Below the pieces are notes generated by a model. It was not told the origin of the DNA, did not search any database, and saw only the letters and a program-made list of their open reading frames with translations. Shown piece by piece: positions 50,390 through 62,863 of a DNA stretch of 64,000 bases (positions are counted from its first letter, which is position 1; the number at the start of each line of letters is the position of its first letter). Source of the stretch: Phaseolus vulgaris (taxonomy: Eukaryota > Streptophyta > Magnoliopsida > Fabales > Fabaceae); contig NC_023757.2 of assembly GCF_000499845.2 (NCBI RefSeq), forward strand, positions 2,576,118 to 2,640,117, in the 5' to 3' direction. Made by a program: the position numbers and the translations under genes.

Positions 50390-51548
50390 CTGATTTTAAT
50401 TCTTAAATATGTATTAAACAATATTTTATTAATATAAAATTTTGTATACATAATATAGAAATTTTAAAATTTACATTATATATTTTGTAGATAAAAAATC
50501 AGTTTGAATTAAAATTGAGATAATTCAAAGATACATTTTGAAATTTGACTATTTAACTAAATTAATGATATTTAATAATGTAACATTTAAGATAAATTAG
50601 AGCAATTTAATTTGATGGGTAGTTTTAAGTAGATCCTGGAGTGGTAAAATTAATGTCTGAATTGCACAGCTATCAACATGCTCTGCCCATGCTATATAAT
50701 ATACTAAACAACTCAGAGTTGCACGTGAACTTCTCACGTGTGTCTGTGTAAATTATTAATGTTATTTTTATACTTTTAAAAAAAATATTTAGGTGTTTAT
50801 TATTTTAAAATTTAATTAGTTCTTTTGATGATAAATTTTTAATGCTTTTTTATTTAGATTTGTGGAATTACTTAAAATTTGAAATTAAAATTGAAATAAA
50901 TTATAGAAAATATTTTAAAATATATTTTCTTTTTAAAGTGTAATTATATTTAAAACATACATTAATTAAAAAATATATAAATTAATTATTAAGATATAGA
51001 TTGAAATTATTTAATTTATTAATTAAAACTATTAACGTAATTTAGTAAAATTTATTGATTTATAATTACTTGAAACTTGTATGTATTTATTGTTTTGTTA
51101 TGAAAATTTAAATCTGAAGATAAATTTCAATTTATGATAAAACTAAAATATTACAATATATATTCTTTTATTGCTTATATGGATAATTATTATTTGACAA
51201 AACTAACACCTTTTTAGTTTATTTGAAGGTCAACTACAATTCTCCTTCCTAATTTATAATAAATGTATGTTTTAAAATATAATTTAGATTTTACTATTAC
51301 GTTAAAACGAAAACATTATTTTAAATATTTACCATATTGTTTTCAGTATTTATTTCAACTTTTAAGTTATATAAACAAAATTCAATTTAACAAACTTAAG
51401 TTTAGAAAAACATTATTCAAAATTTATCAAGTGTGCATTAATTGGTAACTATTAATTTACAAGGAAATGATAAGTCATAGTAATGATAATAAAAGCATTA
51501 GAACTTTCCTTTTACATGGATGATGAATTAATTGTTATTTACTACTAC
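48561..51548. other. AT-rich intergenic DNA with a long TA microsatellite
   Basis: No coding signal. The TA tract is at 50353-50386. From 49000 to 49900 the sequence is purine-rich with GAAGAA words, and no motif is recognised. Confidence 0.55.
50353..50386. repeat. (TA)n microsatellite
   Basis: About 17 uninterrupted TA units. Confidence 0.95.
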
Positions 51549-51885
51549 CACTACAATAAAATTATTAAATAGAAATTATTTTAGAAACTAAAAAATAATA
51601 ATTTTTAAATTAGTTTTTATTATTGTTATTGTTAAATAGTATCTAAATTGGTATCTAATTAGTTACCACCAATTATTTATATTCTAAATTTGGTAGCAAA
51701 AACATTGTGACTAATTGGATACCAATTTAAAAACTATTTATCAATAATTAAAATTAATTTAAAAATTAATAATTTTTTTAGTCTTTAAAATAATCTTTAA
51801 TTTAATCATTATAATAAATAATTATTTTTTGTCTTTAAAATTTGTTTCTATTTAATTTGTTTTTATTTAATGATTTTCATATAAT
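51549..51885. mobile_element. CACTA-type MITE, copy F
   Basis: Starts CACTACAATAAAATTATTAA and carries the family blocks AAATTGGTATCTAATTAGTT and ATTCTAAATTTGGTAGC. The right end is diverged (AATGATTTTCATATAAT), so its limit is approximate. It lies about 220 bp beyond the 3' end of the STN7 coding region. Confidence 0.75.
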
Positions 51886-52102
51886 TATTAATGTGGGTGC
51901 ACTTGCAGTCAAAAATTTGTATGCACCCATCAGATTTCAGTCAGTTTATGGAAAACAATATAAAATTCCACTTAGTTTATTTTCTACTTTTTTTAATTCA
52001 TATTGAACATTGTTGTATCTGAATATGAGATTTAACTTTTTGATATACAGATTATAGACAAAAATTATGAAAAGAAAAATGGGTATTTAGTATTTACAAT
52101 TT

Positions 52103-55100
52103 TCATTCTTCTCTTGGGATCCATCTGCTCCACCAAAAGCTTTTCCTGCGTCTGTTGAGCTCATCCATACTCTCATTTAAGGTTCTTAAAAGTTTCCTCT
52201 GAAGTTTAAGAGCTGAAGCTAGAGCATTTCTTGGTGCATTAGCCTTCTTTTTGGGTTCAATTTCCTGCATCATGAAAAAAAATGGAGTAATATAAGATCA
52301 TAATTAGTATCTGGATAACCTTGTTATGGATAAATATATTTTTAATGCATGTAAATGTTTGCTTTCAATCCCTAAAAGCAACCATTTCTTTTTGTTGAAT
52401 CATTATGAAAAATGTATCAGTGTGATCCTTCCTTTCACAAACAACATTTCATTGCTGAGAGATCAAAATGAGATGATTTTTTTAGAGACTAAAATCTAAC
52501 ACTGCCCTGTTGTTATGGTGCATTACAAAATCATAGGTAAGTGTAATTTTATGCATTTTATGCATCTAAAAAGTTTTCAGTTTTAATTCCTTCACCAAGG
52601 ACACTGATTAGCATTTGCTTTATTAACCTGAGAAGCTACAAATCCTGATAAATATAACAGAGTGGTCAGAGAATTAAGATACAAACTCTCAGTTCCTGAA
52701 GCTGAGCCTCAGTGAATCCACCATCTTTCTGTGTCCCTGATTTTGCCATTAGATTAGTAATCCACTTGGCAGCTTCTCCATAGTCCTGCTGAGTTGCACG
52801 CAAGAGCTGCAGCCTCAGTGTTTGCATGAAAGACAGTGTCATCAATCCTTCTTTGTCAAAGTAAGGATGAGCCAATGCTGCTTTGGCACTCAGCCTTTGT
52901 CTTGCTTTGTACCTTACCATTGATTTTAGAAGTTCCCATCCTATTCCACCATCCAAATCCAACATCTCAAAACCCCTCCTCAGTTCAGGGCTGCATCTAG
53001 TCTCTAAACTTTTTCTCCATGCAACTATGTCATAGTCACACCTCTTTAATTGCCGGTTGAATTGAATGAGGCTATTATCAGACCGTAGACCAGGGAAGGC
53101 CTATAAGAGAATGTTATAAACTGTAAGCATTTCAAAATACCAGCTTAATCAGATAGTTAGTTGGATCACCCTTTGCAACTTTTAGATGTTTTTCCTGACT
53201 AAAACTCGCCTACAGAATTATGAAAAACTATTCTACAAGACAACAATAGTTCTTAATGGATCATTGCATCAAAATAGAACAAAGTGTAAATACATAGAAA
53301 AACTCATATTAACTCTCAGAATACTATTATGAAGTCTTCATTGTGATCAAAAGTGATTTATTACATTACTCTTCTTAATATTCATATAAATTGATTACAG
53401 ATATTGTCTGGTTAGTTTCAATAATAGGAGCAGAAGTCGTCACCATTAGATACTTACCATTTGAAGAAAGATTAAACCAGCACTATAGATGTCAAATCTG
53501 TCTGGCAAATTCAACTGTTTAAAACATGAAATCCGTCAACAAAAGCCATCATCATTACACGATAAAGGAAGCTATATATGTTCTAATAGCTCAAAAGAAT
53601 ATTTAACCTGCCATAAGACTGGGGAAAGTGCAGTTGCAACTGGAACTGAGGGTGCTGAAGGAGTTTGTGTGCTCATGATGTACTGCTCTGGTGCAGCATA
53701 TCTAAATAGGAAGAATTGAACACGTCATAAATTGCCTTAGTTGAATATCATACGTCTAACAAAGACATGGATAACATGTAGATAACAGGAAATATCCATT
53801 TTGAGGGAAACCACACATTCTTACCATAAATGTAAAAAATTAGTCAACTAATTAAATTGACAACAAAGTCATTCTAGCAATTACAGAAAATATTTTCTAA
53901 TAATTATAGCATGTACAGCTCATGCCAACATATTCAGACATATATCTAAATTCTGCAGTGATACTAGTCATGAAACATGAGGCAAAGCTGACCAACAATA
54001 GACCTAATGGACCCACCCTTCCCTAGTCTTCTTATGGCAGGAGCTTTATAGCATTGGACCTATATTCAATTGTCATTAAATGAAATAGATAGGTGACTTA
54101 AATCAGTCTAATGAATATCTGAAGAGATGTAACTAAAGAAACATCCTATTGTAATCAAAGACATTCTTATGGTGTTCTGGTTCACAGAATGAGGATATTT
54201 ACATAGCTGTATACTTTCATTCTTTCCTTTACGAGAAGGAAAATAAATTTATATTATCTAGATCAGATTCAGATGTGTACTTGTAGAAATGATTGAGGGA
54301 ATTCAGATTTAAAATTCTTTTTATTTACATATACATGTTACAAAAGAAACTTTTCAAGTTAGGTTCTACAAAAAATTTCCCAGATATCTATGTTCATCTT
54401 CCTAAAGTTTTTCTTCAAGCATATCACATGAAAGTGCTTTTGTAAAACTGATAAGCTCCACCAATGTATTATGCACAAGAAACAGAACAATCAGCCGAGG
54501 ATTGAGTTCAAAGTTAGTTGGCTACGTATATTATTAATGTCAAAGAAGATACCTTGGATCCAAAAGAAACTCCTTTGGAATGTAGTTTATGCCCACTCGC
54601 AGGTCTGTAGCAGCTCCAAGATCAATGATTTTGAATGTACGAGACTCTGATTCCCATGGTTTAAAAAAATGTGAGCATAATTTGGATCATGGATCTTTTT
54701 GCATTGGACAAAAGTCTTTAGATTCTTTACCTTCGGAGAAAATAATGTTCTGTGGCTTAATGTCCCTATGCACAATACCAGTTGAATGAAGACCATCCAG
54801 TGCAAACAATATTTGTCTAATGATTGTCTGAATGATTCTATTTTCTCTTTCCAATCCTTTGGGCAAGTCTTGAACCTCACCCAAAATTAATGTTTCAACC
54901 TGAAATTTGTGACGCCATCATTGGTCTGATATGCACACTTTACCGTGGGAGCACAAAATTCAAATAGAATATAAGAAAAAAAGATGCTTTGACTCAGAAA
55001 GATAGTGAAGAGTAGTTAAAGAAATACAAAACTTTCCCTCACACTAATATTGGAAATGAATTCTAACATACCCCCATCCCGAAACTGTCACACTAGGAAA

Positions 55101-57088
55101 GAAACCAGTTTGGATAACCCTCTTAAGAAAACACTTAAAATGAAACTAATTCAAATCAATCAAAAACATAAAATAAATCAAACTTCTCACATAAGTTCAA
55201 ATCAACTGCGATATGACAGTAAAGTTTTACAATTGAAAAGCTCACGTAATCTAGAAGCTAATACAAATTTGGTCATACTTTCTTCCTTAAATACAAGTAA
55301 ACTATGTAAACTTTATCAAAAAATATAAGGCCAAAATACTATAAAATTGAAAAATTATCAAGCACAACCAACTGATTAAATAGAGTACCAACATTATATG
55401 GAAACTCTCTACTCTGCACCAAGTCAGCTAGGGTGGCATCCCCTTCAAATCGCCATATAAGCCAGTATTCAGCAGCAGATTTCTTAGAAGAGCTCTGCAA
55501 ACATTATGTGAGAACTGTTGTATTTGACGTGACTGAAACTAAAATGTTAAATGATATGATGAGAATGTGTTTGGTTTCCCCATACATGTACGATAATGAT
55601 ACCCAAAATTCATTAGGTAGTACTAGTCTTAATAGAGAAACACCTCAAGAAAACCATAGACAAAATCTGCACAGCTGCTTGCACAAGCTCTTCGTACACG
55701 CTCATTCATCCAAATTTCAACAGCACCATATTCAGTCGCCTTCTTCAAGACTAAGTCACCTTCCTTCCAGTGCGAACCAAAAAGAACCATAAGTAATATT
55801 TATACAGTTCAAACTATCTTACACTGAAATCTCAGAAGCAGATATGTCATATAAACATGTGGGTTCCTCATTTTATTTCCTCAAACAATGACACTAGAGA
55901 AATTGAAATAGACAAGGGCACTCCAATATGACTATTGTTCATATTACAGGAGACCACATGACAAAAGAAATTAAATATCAACATGATGAGAAAAGACTTA
56001 AATCGACAAGGAAGATCTGTTTGTTCACCTTCTCTGCATGAATATGAACTTCACAAAAAAGAAATACTAAGAGTGATCAGATTTTAGATCTTTTTGTATC
56101 CTGTTATATATCAATCTGACTTGTATAGATGTTTAAAAAATTCAAATTTGTTTTTAATACAAGTGTCTTTTTGTCTGGCCTACACTGGTGTCAGCTCAGG
56201 CATTTGAGACACCAACAACTAAATTTTAAAAAAAACCCTGGAGACATGAGTCATATGAGGTGTCAGTGTCAGAAACATGTTACACCACCACGACAGCTCA
56301 AGCGGGAGAAGTGTCCGTCTGTGCTTCAATAATGAAAATTAATGGCTATCTTGAAAATAACTTGTGTGCATGTGAAGTAGTTCATAAAATATGCAAGCAA
56401 GAATCAGTTAGTACAAAAGAACAAGTAAATTTTCAAAAATTTGAGGAGCTTCCAAATAGAATATAGAGCAACACCTTTGAAGAGGGTTTGTTGGCCAGTG
56501 ACACTCTATAAACCACTCCAAATGATCCCTCCCCCAACTTCTTCCCCAGAACAAAATCATCCTGCCATCATAAACCAGCCTCAGCAACAACTGCCAAAGG
56601 AAACAAATTTCATAAAAATTTCAAAACTTCAACTGGAATTCGCATACCTTCTTGTAACTGGGTCGGAAGAACCTCTCAACAAAGGCAAGAACAAACATGT
56701 CAAAGAAACCAGGTGCCACACCAGGTGTGGCCCAAAGGTAAGATAGAGTCCCCAAAGCCAGAATCACCCCAGGGACAGTGAGTGTCAAGGCATTGGACTT
56801 GGGAAGAGTGCTCCTATAGATTACATCCCCACACTGCATCACACTGCAAGGAAGTCCAACCCCAACACCCACAAAAAGGTTGTGAACTGTGTCAATCCAT
56901 TCACCCCCTAGTGCAAAAACTTGAACCACTCTTGGGGTTGAGACATTGAATCTTGCACTGCATTGAGCCTGCCCAGAGGGTCTAATCCTAAGCCTCTGGC
57001 CAAGAAACAAGGACTTGTGCTTTGGTTTTTCGAGCTGTTGGAGCTTTGTAACTCCTACACCAATTCCTGTAGTTGCAACAGTGGCCAT
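52103..57088 (-). CDS. STN7: Thylakoid Ser/Thr protein kinase STN7
   Basis: Ten minus-strand exons (56648-57088, 56475-56561, 55644-55763, 55393-55494, 54731-54899, 54553-54646, 53608-53701, 53458-53514, 52687-53100, 52103-52264) join in frame to 579 aa; Arabidopsis STN7 is 562. STN7 phosphorylates LHCII when plastoquinone is reduced, driving state transitions and long-term photosystem balancing. The N-terminus is a Ser/Arg/Lys-rich chloroplast transit peptide. Cys81 and Cys86 ([10 protein letters not shown]) match the lumenal redox pair of Arabidopsis STN7. One transmembrane segment lies near 103-122. Kinase motifs: glycine loop GEGSFGVV (157-164), VLKK lysine 183, HRDIKPQN with Asp296 and Asn301, and DLG at 315-317. 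The C-terminal basic tail ends [11 protein letters not shown]. All introns are GT-AG. Confidence 0.96.
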
Positions 57089-57169
57089 GCCAGTTCAGTT
57101 TGGCTTTGCTCTCTCTTAGAAAAATCTTGAGAACTTCACCTGCAATCCCCTTCTAATTTACACCACAAC

Positions 57170-57178
57170 TTTTTTATA
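57170..57178 (-). promoter_or_regulatory. Candidate TATA box of STN7
   Basis: The minus strand reads TATAAAAAA, 82 bp upstream of the start codon. This would give a leader of roughly 50 nt. A GT/GA microsatellite follows further upstream (57210-57245). Confidence 0.45.
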
Positions 57179-57209
57179 TTTAATTTAATTTACAATAAGA
57201 TATGATTTA

Positions 57210-57245
57210 TATATATATGTGTGTGTGTGTGTGAGAGAGAGTGTG
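57210..57245. repeat. Compound TA/GT/GA microsatellite in the STN7 promoter
   Basis: TATATATATGTGTGTGTGTG followed by GAGAGAGAGTGTGTTG lies upstream of the STN7 TATA box. Confidence 0.85.
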
Positions 57246-57639
57246 TTGGTCGTTGTATCAGATATTTGTTGTGGCTGCAGTGACTTTGGAAGTTTGGAAA
57301 TTGGATTGAGGATTAATATAGGCCACAAATAACACGTAGATACTAATGGAATTTAGTTTGGGCCTACGTGATTTGCATCTTATACTAGGAAATTGCTTTC
57401 TGCACCCTCCTCAATTTGAACATGCACCTCATCAATTTAACATGCACCTCCTCAATTTCTGAAATACCAAATTTGCCCTTGCAAGATTTATTTGAAAGGA
57501 ATACCTCCATGGAAGAGTGGGTTGGTGGTGCTGGCTGAAGGTGGGTGGTGGAGGTAGAGGATAGCTCTACCGAGATGTGGTGGTATTGTTTAGAATATGT
57601 GGTTTTATGTATGAAGTATTTATGCTTTTAGTAATTGTT
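57246..57639. other. Intergenic DNA upstream of STN7
   Basis: No coding signal. Two similar phrases, AACATGCACCTCATCAATTT and AACATGCACCTCCTCAATTT (around 57418-57460), form a short direct repeat. Confidence 0.5.
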
Positions 57640-58060
57640 CCTACAAGATCTAAACCCTGCAGAACACTTCCTCTTGTGATGATGTTCTCGTCTTTCCGGT
57701 CTTTCTGTTAGTCTTCTTTCAGCTGGATCGCCTTTGGTCTGGACACGATGGGGGAGTACCTGCGAAAACACTCCGACGATCAAGTCAGACCGAGAGCTAA
57801 GTACTAGAAGAGTGAGGAGTGAATAGTTACCTTGGGTGTTGTGCCTCTTCTGCTATTTATACTGCTCTAGATGGACTCTAGCTGCTATGGGCCTGCTTTA
57901 GGATCCAAACGAAGGCCCAATTGTGCCTTAACCGTGCTTATCATTTCAGTTGGCTTGTTTATACCTAATTACGTGTTTAGCTTTGCATCTTGTCGTCTAG
58001 TCGACTTTGTCGTCTGGTCGACCTTTCGACCACCCAGTAGTACAGTAATGTTAGTTCAAA
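57640..58060 (-). repeat. Dispersed repeat, copy 3 (inverted)
   Basis: The minus strand reads GATCGTCGGAGTGTTTTCGC followed by AGGTACTCCCCC, the same core as the copies at 45923 and 48497. Further out are duplicated GTCGTCTAGTCGAC and GTCGTCTGGTCGACC words on the plus strand (57990-58025). Probably part of a decayed retroelement. Confidence 0.5.
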
Positions 58061-59029
58061 TAGTGTTTCTAGATATCAGAGTATGGAAAAAGACTTTTAG
58101 AATGTGTTTTTAGGACACTATATGGATTTCAGAATCGAGTTTCCAGAATTGTGGGATACGTTCTGGAAAATGTAATCCATAATTGCTTGTAGTGTTTCTC
58201 ATTGTATTTCAGAATCATCTTTTTAAAATTGTATGATATTTATTTTGAAAAGTGATTTCCAAAAGTTAAGGACATGCATTCCAGAATTTGAAGTTTTGAA
58301 GATTTTTTTAATTGTTGATTCGGAAGGTTATGGTGATATGTGTTGTGGAAAGTCAATTCCATAATGAAAAAAAATTCTGAATTGATGAATACCAAACAAA
58401 AACAATGAATATTAATTATGTAATTCCATATAAGTGTAATTTTCATTCCATAAACCATATTTCGAAATAGAAAATTACAATTCTTAAAAATCATTTTCAT
58501 GACTCATTTCATTATTTTACATTTTGAATTCTGGAGTTTATTTTTTCAATTCTAAAATTGTCTTTCTAAAATTCATTTTTTTCAATTCTAAAATTGTCTT
58601 TCTGAAATGTATTAAGCTGTGTTTTTTTTTTGTCTAACTTGAACAGAAATTTTGTAGAAATATTATGCATCAAGGGTTTTACACATAAATATTATGAGGT
58701 TGACATGTGGGTGGAGGACGCTAGATGATGTTGATATGGATCAAATATTTTGTAGTGCATTAGATAATGAATGTAAGACTCGTGAATGTATTGATGTATT
58801 TATAATAGATGAAGTAAAGGTCACTGTCCCATAAGTATTTACCCTTAATGTGTGATAACACCAATGCAATCGAGTGAAACATTCTCAAACAAAACATATT
58901 GAAATTAGACATCACTTACTCTTAATAAGATTAAGCGAAAAAGTTAAATCAACTGGTAGATTTATTCAATAAACCTTAGGCTAAAGACAAGTTTAATTTC
59001 TTAAAAAATAAACTATGTATTCTAGACTT
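58061..59029. other. Intergenic repeat-derived DNA
   Basis: Internally repetitive: variants of TTCCAGAATT and ATTTCAGAAT recur. A 36-bp direct duplication lies at 58541-58612. No coding signal. Confidence 0.5.
58541..58612 (+). repeat. 36-bp tandem duplication
   Basis: TTTTTTCAATTCTAAAATTG followed by TCTTTCTAAAATTCA is repeated at a 36-bp offset with small differences at the end of the second copy. Confidence 0.8.
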
Positions 59030-59030
59030 T

Positions 59031-59610
59031 TTAAGTTTGCTTAAATCTCTCAATCTTCAGTTTTCGAAGTATAGTTGTATGACCGAGTTTGCCACATATT
59101 TGACATTGTGGCTTGTGGTTTTGCCAAGAAGATTTATTTGAATTCTTGAAACCATAAAACTTTTGATTATGAAGGATTATATATCTATTATTTTTCTGAT
59201 AAGAAGGATTGTACTTGGTATTGTTGCTGGTTGTTGACAAATTTAGAATAGAAACAAGATTAGCAAGAATATTGGTGTGATCTTGCATTTTGTATTTTTT
59301 CAATTGTTCTTATTGAGATGAAAGTAAAGCCCCCATTTCTTCAACTGGTTAAGGATTTTTTCATGTAAGCACATATGTGATAAAACCATCATATTCTTCA
59401 ACAAGACCATCTGAGATAACTTCAACATGTTGTTAAGTGAAAATATGGGAATCACTCATAACCAATGTGTCAACTATCTTCTTGATATCAAAAAGATATG
59501 AAACAATAAATTTGTCTTTCTTGAGAGTGTGCAATTCTATTTTAACTTTTTGGCCTTTGTTCTTGATTGTTAAACATGATACACATTGAGCTTATTCCAT
59601 ATTTGAGAGA
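59031..59610 (-). pseudogene. Dead Ty1/copia gag fragment
   Basis: Translating the minus strand downwards gives, with stops and frame breaks, words of plant copia gag: YLFDIKKIVDTLVMSDS, then VEVISDGLVEEYDGFIT, VEEMGALLSSQ, and finally CQICGKLGHTTILR. The last is a CCHC zinc knuckle that lacks its final Cys. The last 90 codons (59303-59031) are an open frame. Stops between the blocks show the copy is non-functional. Confidence 0.75.
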
Positions 59611-60532
59611 AAGAAAAAATACATACTATTTGAATAAACGTATCCATTGAAGCTAGTAATTAAACAACTAGGAGTTGATCTTATTAATCATAATTCAAAT
59701 AAATGATATTGTCACGACGATTACAACACTTCAAGTTTAACATGAGAATAATACTATTTCAAGTTTAAGATCAAGTACGTCTAAATAAAAAAAGAAGTAA
59801 AAGGTTTTTTTTTTATATAGAAATCTTTGTATAACTTTTGTTGCTAATAAGTTAAATTTTTAACTTAATAAAAATAATAAAAAACGAATTTAACACTAAA
59901 ATCAACTATTTTAAATGTGCTTACGGAAAATTTGATACATCATACCCTAAAATCAATTGTTGAGCTTTATCATTTTTCTGTGTTGAATAAAAGTTGATAT
60001 TCTCACACTAAATAATTTTTAAATTATATCTAAAATACGAAAAAGGACAAATTCTTAATTCTCTATTTTTGTCTGACACAAACATAATGATAACTACGAT
60101 TTCAACCATTCCAACCCACACTTCATTCCTTTATTTATGAGTAAAAATTAAAGAACGCTAGAACTTAGCCGAAGAATCTTCAATCCAAAGCAAGTATACA
60201 GAATCGGTGAAGAGTGCAGGATGCGCATACCTTGCCACGAATACTGTAGAGTAGAGTAGAGTATCTACATCGGAATACTGTACATTATACACATCCAATC
60301 ATCCTCATCCGAATCTACGATACGACGACACCAATTGTATCCCATCGTATATCGTATAATCCAAACACACACCAGCGTCACCCTTCATCCACACGCTTAA
60401 ACAAATTTTAATCACACTCGCGTGTCCTTATGTGTCATTTCATATCGCACCCTTCGTTCAAGCCGGAGGAGTAACAATCTTCTAAATCAGTCCCCACGGT
60501 AAAACCATGCACCTTCTTTCACAAAACCCTCA
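59611..60532. other. AT-rich intergenic DNA and GATL 3' region
   Basis: No gene from 59611 to 60100. From about 60130 to 60532 the composition becomes balanced; this is the likely 3' UTR and terminator region of the minus-strand GATL gene. Confidence 0.5.
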
Positions 60533-61579
60533 CTACGAATCGGAGAACAACGAGAAAGAGTGGCGAAAGAGATCGTACGGCGCCCAAAGACTATCCAACG
60601 GACAAGGCTTCTTCGAGTCGATTCGCAGCCACGGTTTCCCCTTGCCGCTCCAGTGGAGGAGGCTCACCGGACCGGGATGCAGGTCGCGGCAGAGACCTTC
60701 CAGATTGTCGCCGCCGAGACCATGCTGGTTCCACCGGTGCCCCACGCGCTCCACGTCCCCGGCGAACACGAGCAGAAACGGCGGCAACGATCCGAGCTCG
60801 TAGATCCGGTTCCGCTTCTGGATACGCATCCACGACTCGAGCTTCTCCGTGTATCTTCCCTCACGCCACTTCCACAGATCGATCACCATCACACCAGTGT
60901 TGAAGTAGCACGCGTCGCGTCCATTAAACGACGCCGCGTAGCTCGGGTTCGACCAGAAGCGGTGCGTGAAGTAATTGGTGAAGTTCGCGTGGCAGTATTC
61001 GGGCGCGCCGAGCACGCGAGCGTGGAGGTCGATTTTCCAGAGCTTCGCCACGTCGTCGACGACGATGAGGTCGGAGTCGAAGTAGATGATTCGCCGCACA
61101 TTCGCCGGGAGCAGGTCAGCTAGGTACATCCGCGCGTAGTTCAGCGGCTGGTCCAGCGCACGTCGGATCGAGTACGAGATCTTGCCCCGCACAAGGTTCG
61201 CGTTGAAGTGGTAGAGATGGAAGGCTAGGTACGGGAACGTCGTGGTTATGATATTCCGGAGCTCCGCGCGTCGGTGCGTGGTGGCGATGAAGTGGAATAC
61301 GACGTTTTCCGGACACGACGTGTGCTGCAAAACGGAGAACACGCCGGCAATGGAGCCGCGGAGGTAGGTCGCGTCCAGCGTCATCGCAATGTGAAAAACG
61401 GACTCTCCGTGCGCGCGGTTGCGGCATTCTCTACCGTTGCGGAATGCAGGCGCTTCGCGGAACGTCGGAAACTCGCCGGCGATTCCATTCGCCGGCAAAT
61501 GCGCTTCGACGACGACAATAAGCAGCACCAGCAACAACGCAAGGTAGTGTGCGAGTGTTAACGAGAGTGTCGGTGGCAT
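60533..61579 (-). CDS. Galacturonosyltransferase-like protein (GATL, GT8 family)
   Basis: Single exon, 348 aa from the ATG at 61579. The open frame continues upstream to 61708 (391 aa), but the shorter start gives a typical GATL length (about 345-360) and places a hydrophobic signal or membrane anchor ([14 protein letters not shown], about 12-25) right at the N-terminus. GT8 features: [26 protein letters not shown], metal-binding DSD at 168-170 in [32 protein letters not shown] and [13 protein letters not shown] proteins act in the Golgi or ER on pectin and xylan synthesis; PARVUS/GATL1 is the best-studied member. Exact substrate cannot be told. The coding region is very GC-rich, unlike its neighbours, which is usual for intronless GATL genes. 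It creates long antisense shadow frames. Confidence 0.94.
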   Translation of the reverse strand: MPPTLSLTLAHYLALLLVLLIVVVEAHLPANGIAGEFPTFREAPAFRNGRECRNRAHGESVFHIAMTLDATYLRGSIAGVFSVLQHTSCPENVVFHFIATTHRRAELRNIITTTFPYLAFHLYHFNANLVRGKISYSIRRALDQPLNYARMYLADLLPANVRRIIYFDSDLIVVDDVAKLWKIDLHARVLGAPEYCHANFTNYFTHRFWSNPSYAASFNGRDACYFNTGVMVIDLWKWREGRYTEKLESWMRIQKRNRIYELGSLPPFLLVFAGDVERVGHRWNQHGLGGDNLEGLCRDLHPGPVSLLHWSGKGKPWLRIDSKKPCPLDSLWAPYDLFRHSFSLFSDS

Positions 61580-62690
61580 GGCGAAGAAGCGGAGGAATGG
61601 AAAGCAGAGAAGGAGAAGTTTGGGAGTGTGATTTTTGTGAAGGTGAAGGGGTAGTTTCGGAATTTCGGGGTAGTTTTGTTGGGTTGTTGGTCCCAGAGTG
61701 AACATCATGGTAGGAAGCCAGGCTGTAAAGACCTGTCTGGCATTTTTAACTTGGAAATGTGTGCTTTGTAGTAACGTTGTGTAAACTGATGGGTTGTTTT
61801 TGCACCCTTGGATCTATCATATGGTCAGAATTTGACAGCTATGATTTTACGGATCAAAGTACTTGCGTGAAATTGCGTGTAGCGGGTTTGTCTGCACTTG
61901 ATGATCGCGATTCGCGTCGGAATCTGTGGTTGTTGAAGCACATATTTTTTCTTACAGCATAACTTTTTCGAAAAAATAAAATTAAAAATAGTGTTGGCAA
62001 CGTTATTTTAGGAGCTAGACCCATTTATTGTATATGTTGGAAATTCTATGTTCTCGATGAGTTTATTGTCCACATAAATGTCACCTCTGAAAACCACCTT
62101 GGAAACCAGAATTTCATTTTAATTTTTTAACAAAAAGGAAGAGAGAAGAAAAAATATTAAAATTAATTTTAATTTGACCCAGAAGAAAGAATAAAAAATA
62201 ATAATTTAAATCTAAATAAAATATAGAAAAATTGGTATAATTTCAATTTAAGTATTGTAATTTAATTTAGAATAAAAACTAATATTATTATAATAATCTC
62301 TGTAAAAATTCAATCAAGAAGAAAGAAAATTAAAAAATTGTCTAATATTATTATTATTAATATTTTTATTCATAAAAAATTGAAATAAAATGCGATAGGA
62401 AATAAAAATTAAGTCCAAATATGAAGTAGACTTTTAAAATTTCTATATTACTTTTTTTTAATAAAAAAAATTATAAAGATAATTAATATCTCAAATAATT
62501 AATTAATAAATAAAATTGATAACATATTATTATTATTACTATTGATGAATTAAATTATTTAACAATCTTATTATGTTGAATTAAAAAATTTAAAATATGG
62601 TATAAAATAAATGATTCTTGATGATGATGAAGAATAAAGATTAATTTAGGTATAATTACTTTTTTTTGTCATTGCATTTAAAGTTAATAT
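61580..62690. other. GATL upstream region and AT-rich DNA
   Basis: The first 150 bp (to 61735) are the probable leader of the GATL gene, still part of the open frame up to 61708. From 61960 to 62690 the sequence is AT-rich with TAT/AAT tracts; no gene is seen. Confidence 0.55.
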
Positions 62691-62860
62691 TCAATTTAAT
62701 ACCGTGGTTTAAAAAAAAATTAATTTAGTCCAAAGGTTTTTAAAAAAAAAAAAAATTTAGTCCCTTCTGTTCAATTTCCACCAATGGCGTTAACTGTTGA
62801 TGACGTGACACACACAATCATATTAGTCTACACATAAGAGGTTGAAGCTATAGTCTTCTT
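62691..62860. mobile_element. Possible transposon terminal region next to the isomerase fragment
   Basis: Contains AATTTAGTCCCTTCTGTTCA and ATGGCGTTAACTGTTGATGA, phrases that recur at the ends of many plant repeats (TTTAGTCCCT...GGCGTTAACxGTTGATGACGTG). It directly precedes the captured gene fragment. No matching second terminus was found. Confidence 0.35.
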
Positions 62861-62863
62861 CCA

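Noticed and set aside
60560..61123. 187-aa plus-strand ORF, as well as several other long frames, over the GATL gene
   Set aside because: Antisense shadow of the GC-rich GATL coding region; no domain, and the minus strand carries the clear GT8 protein.
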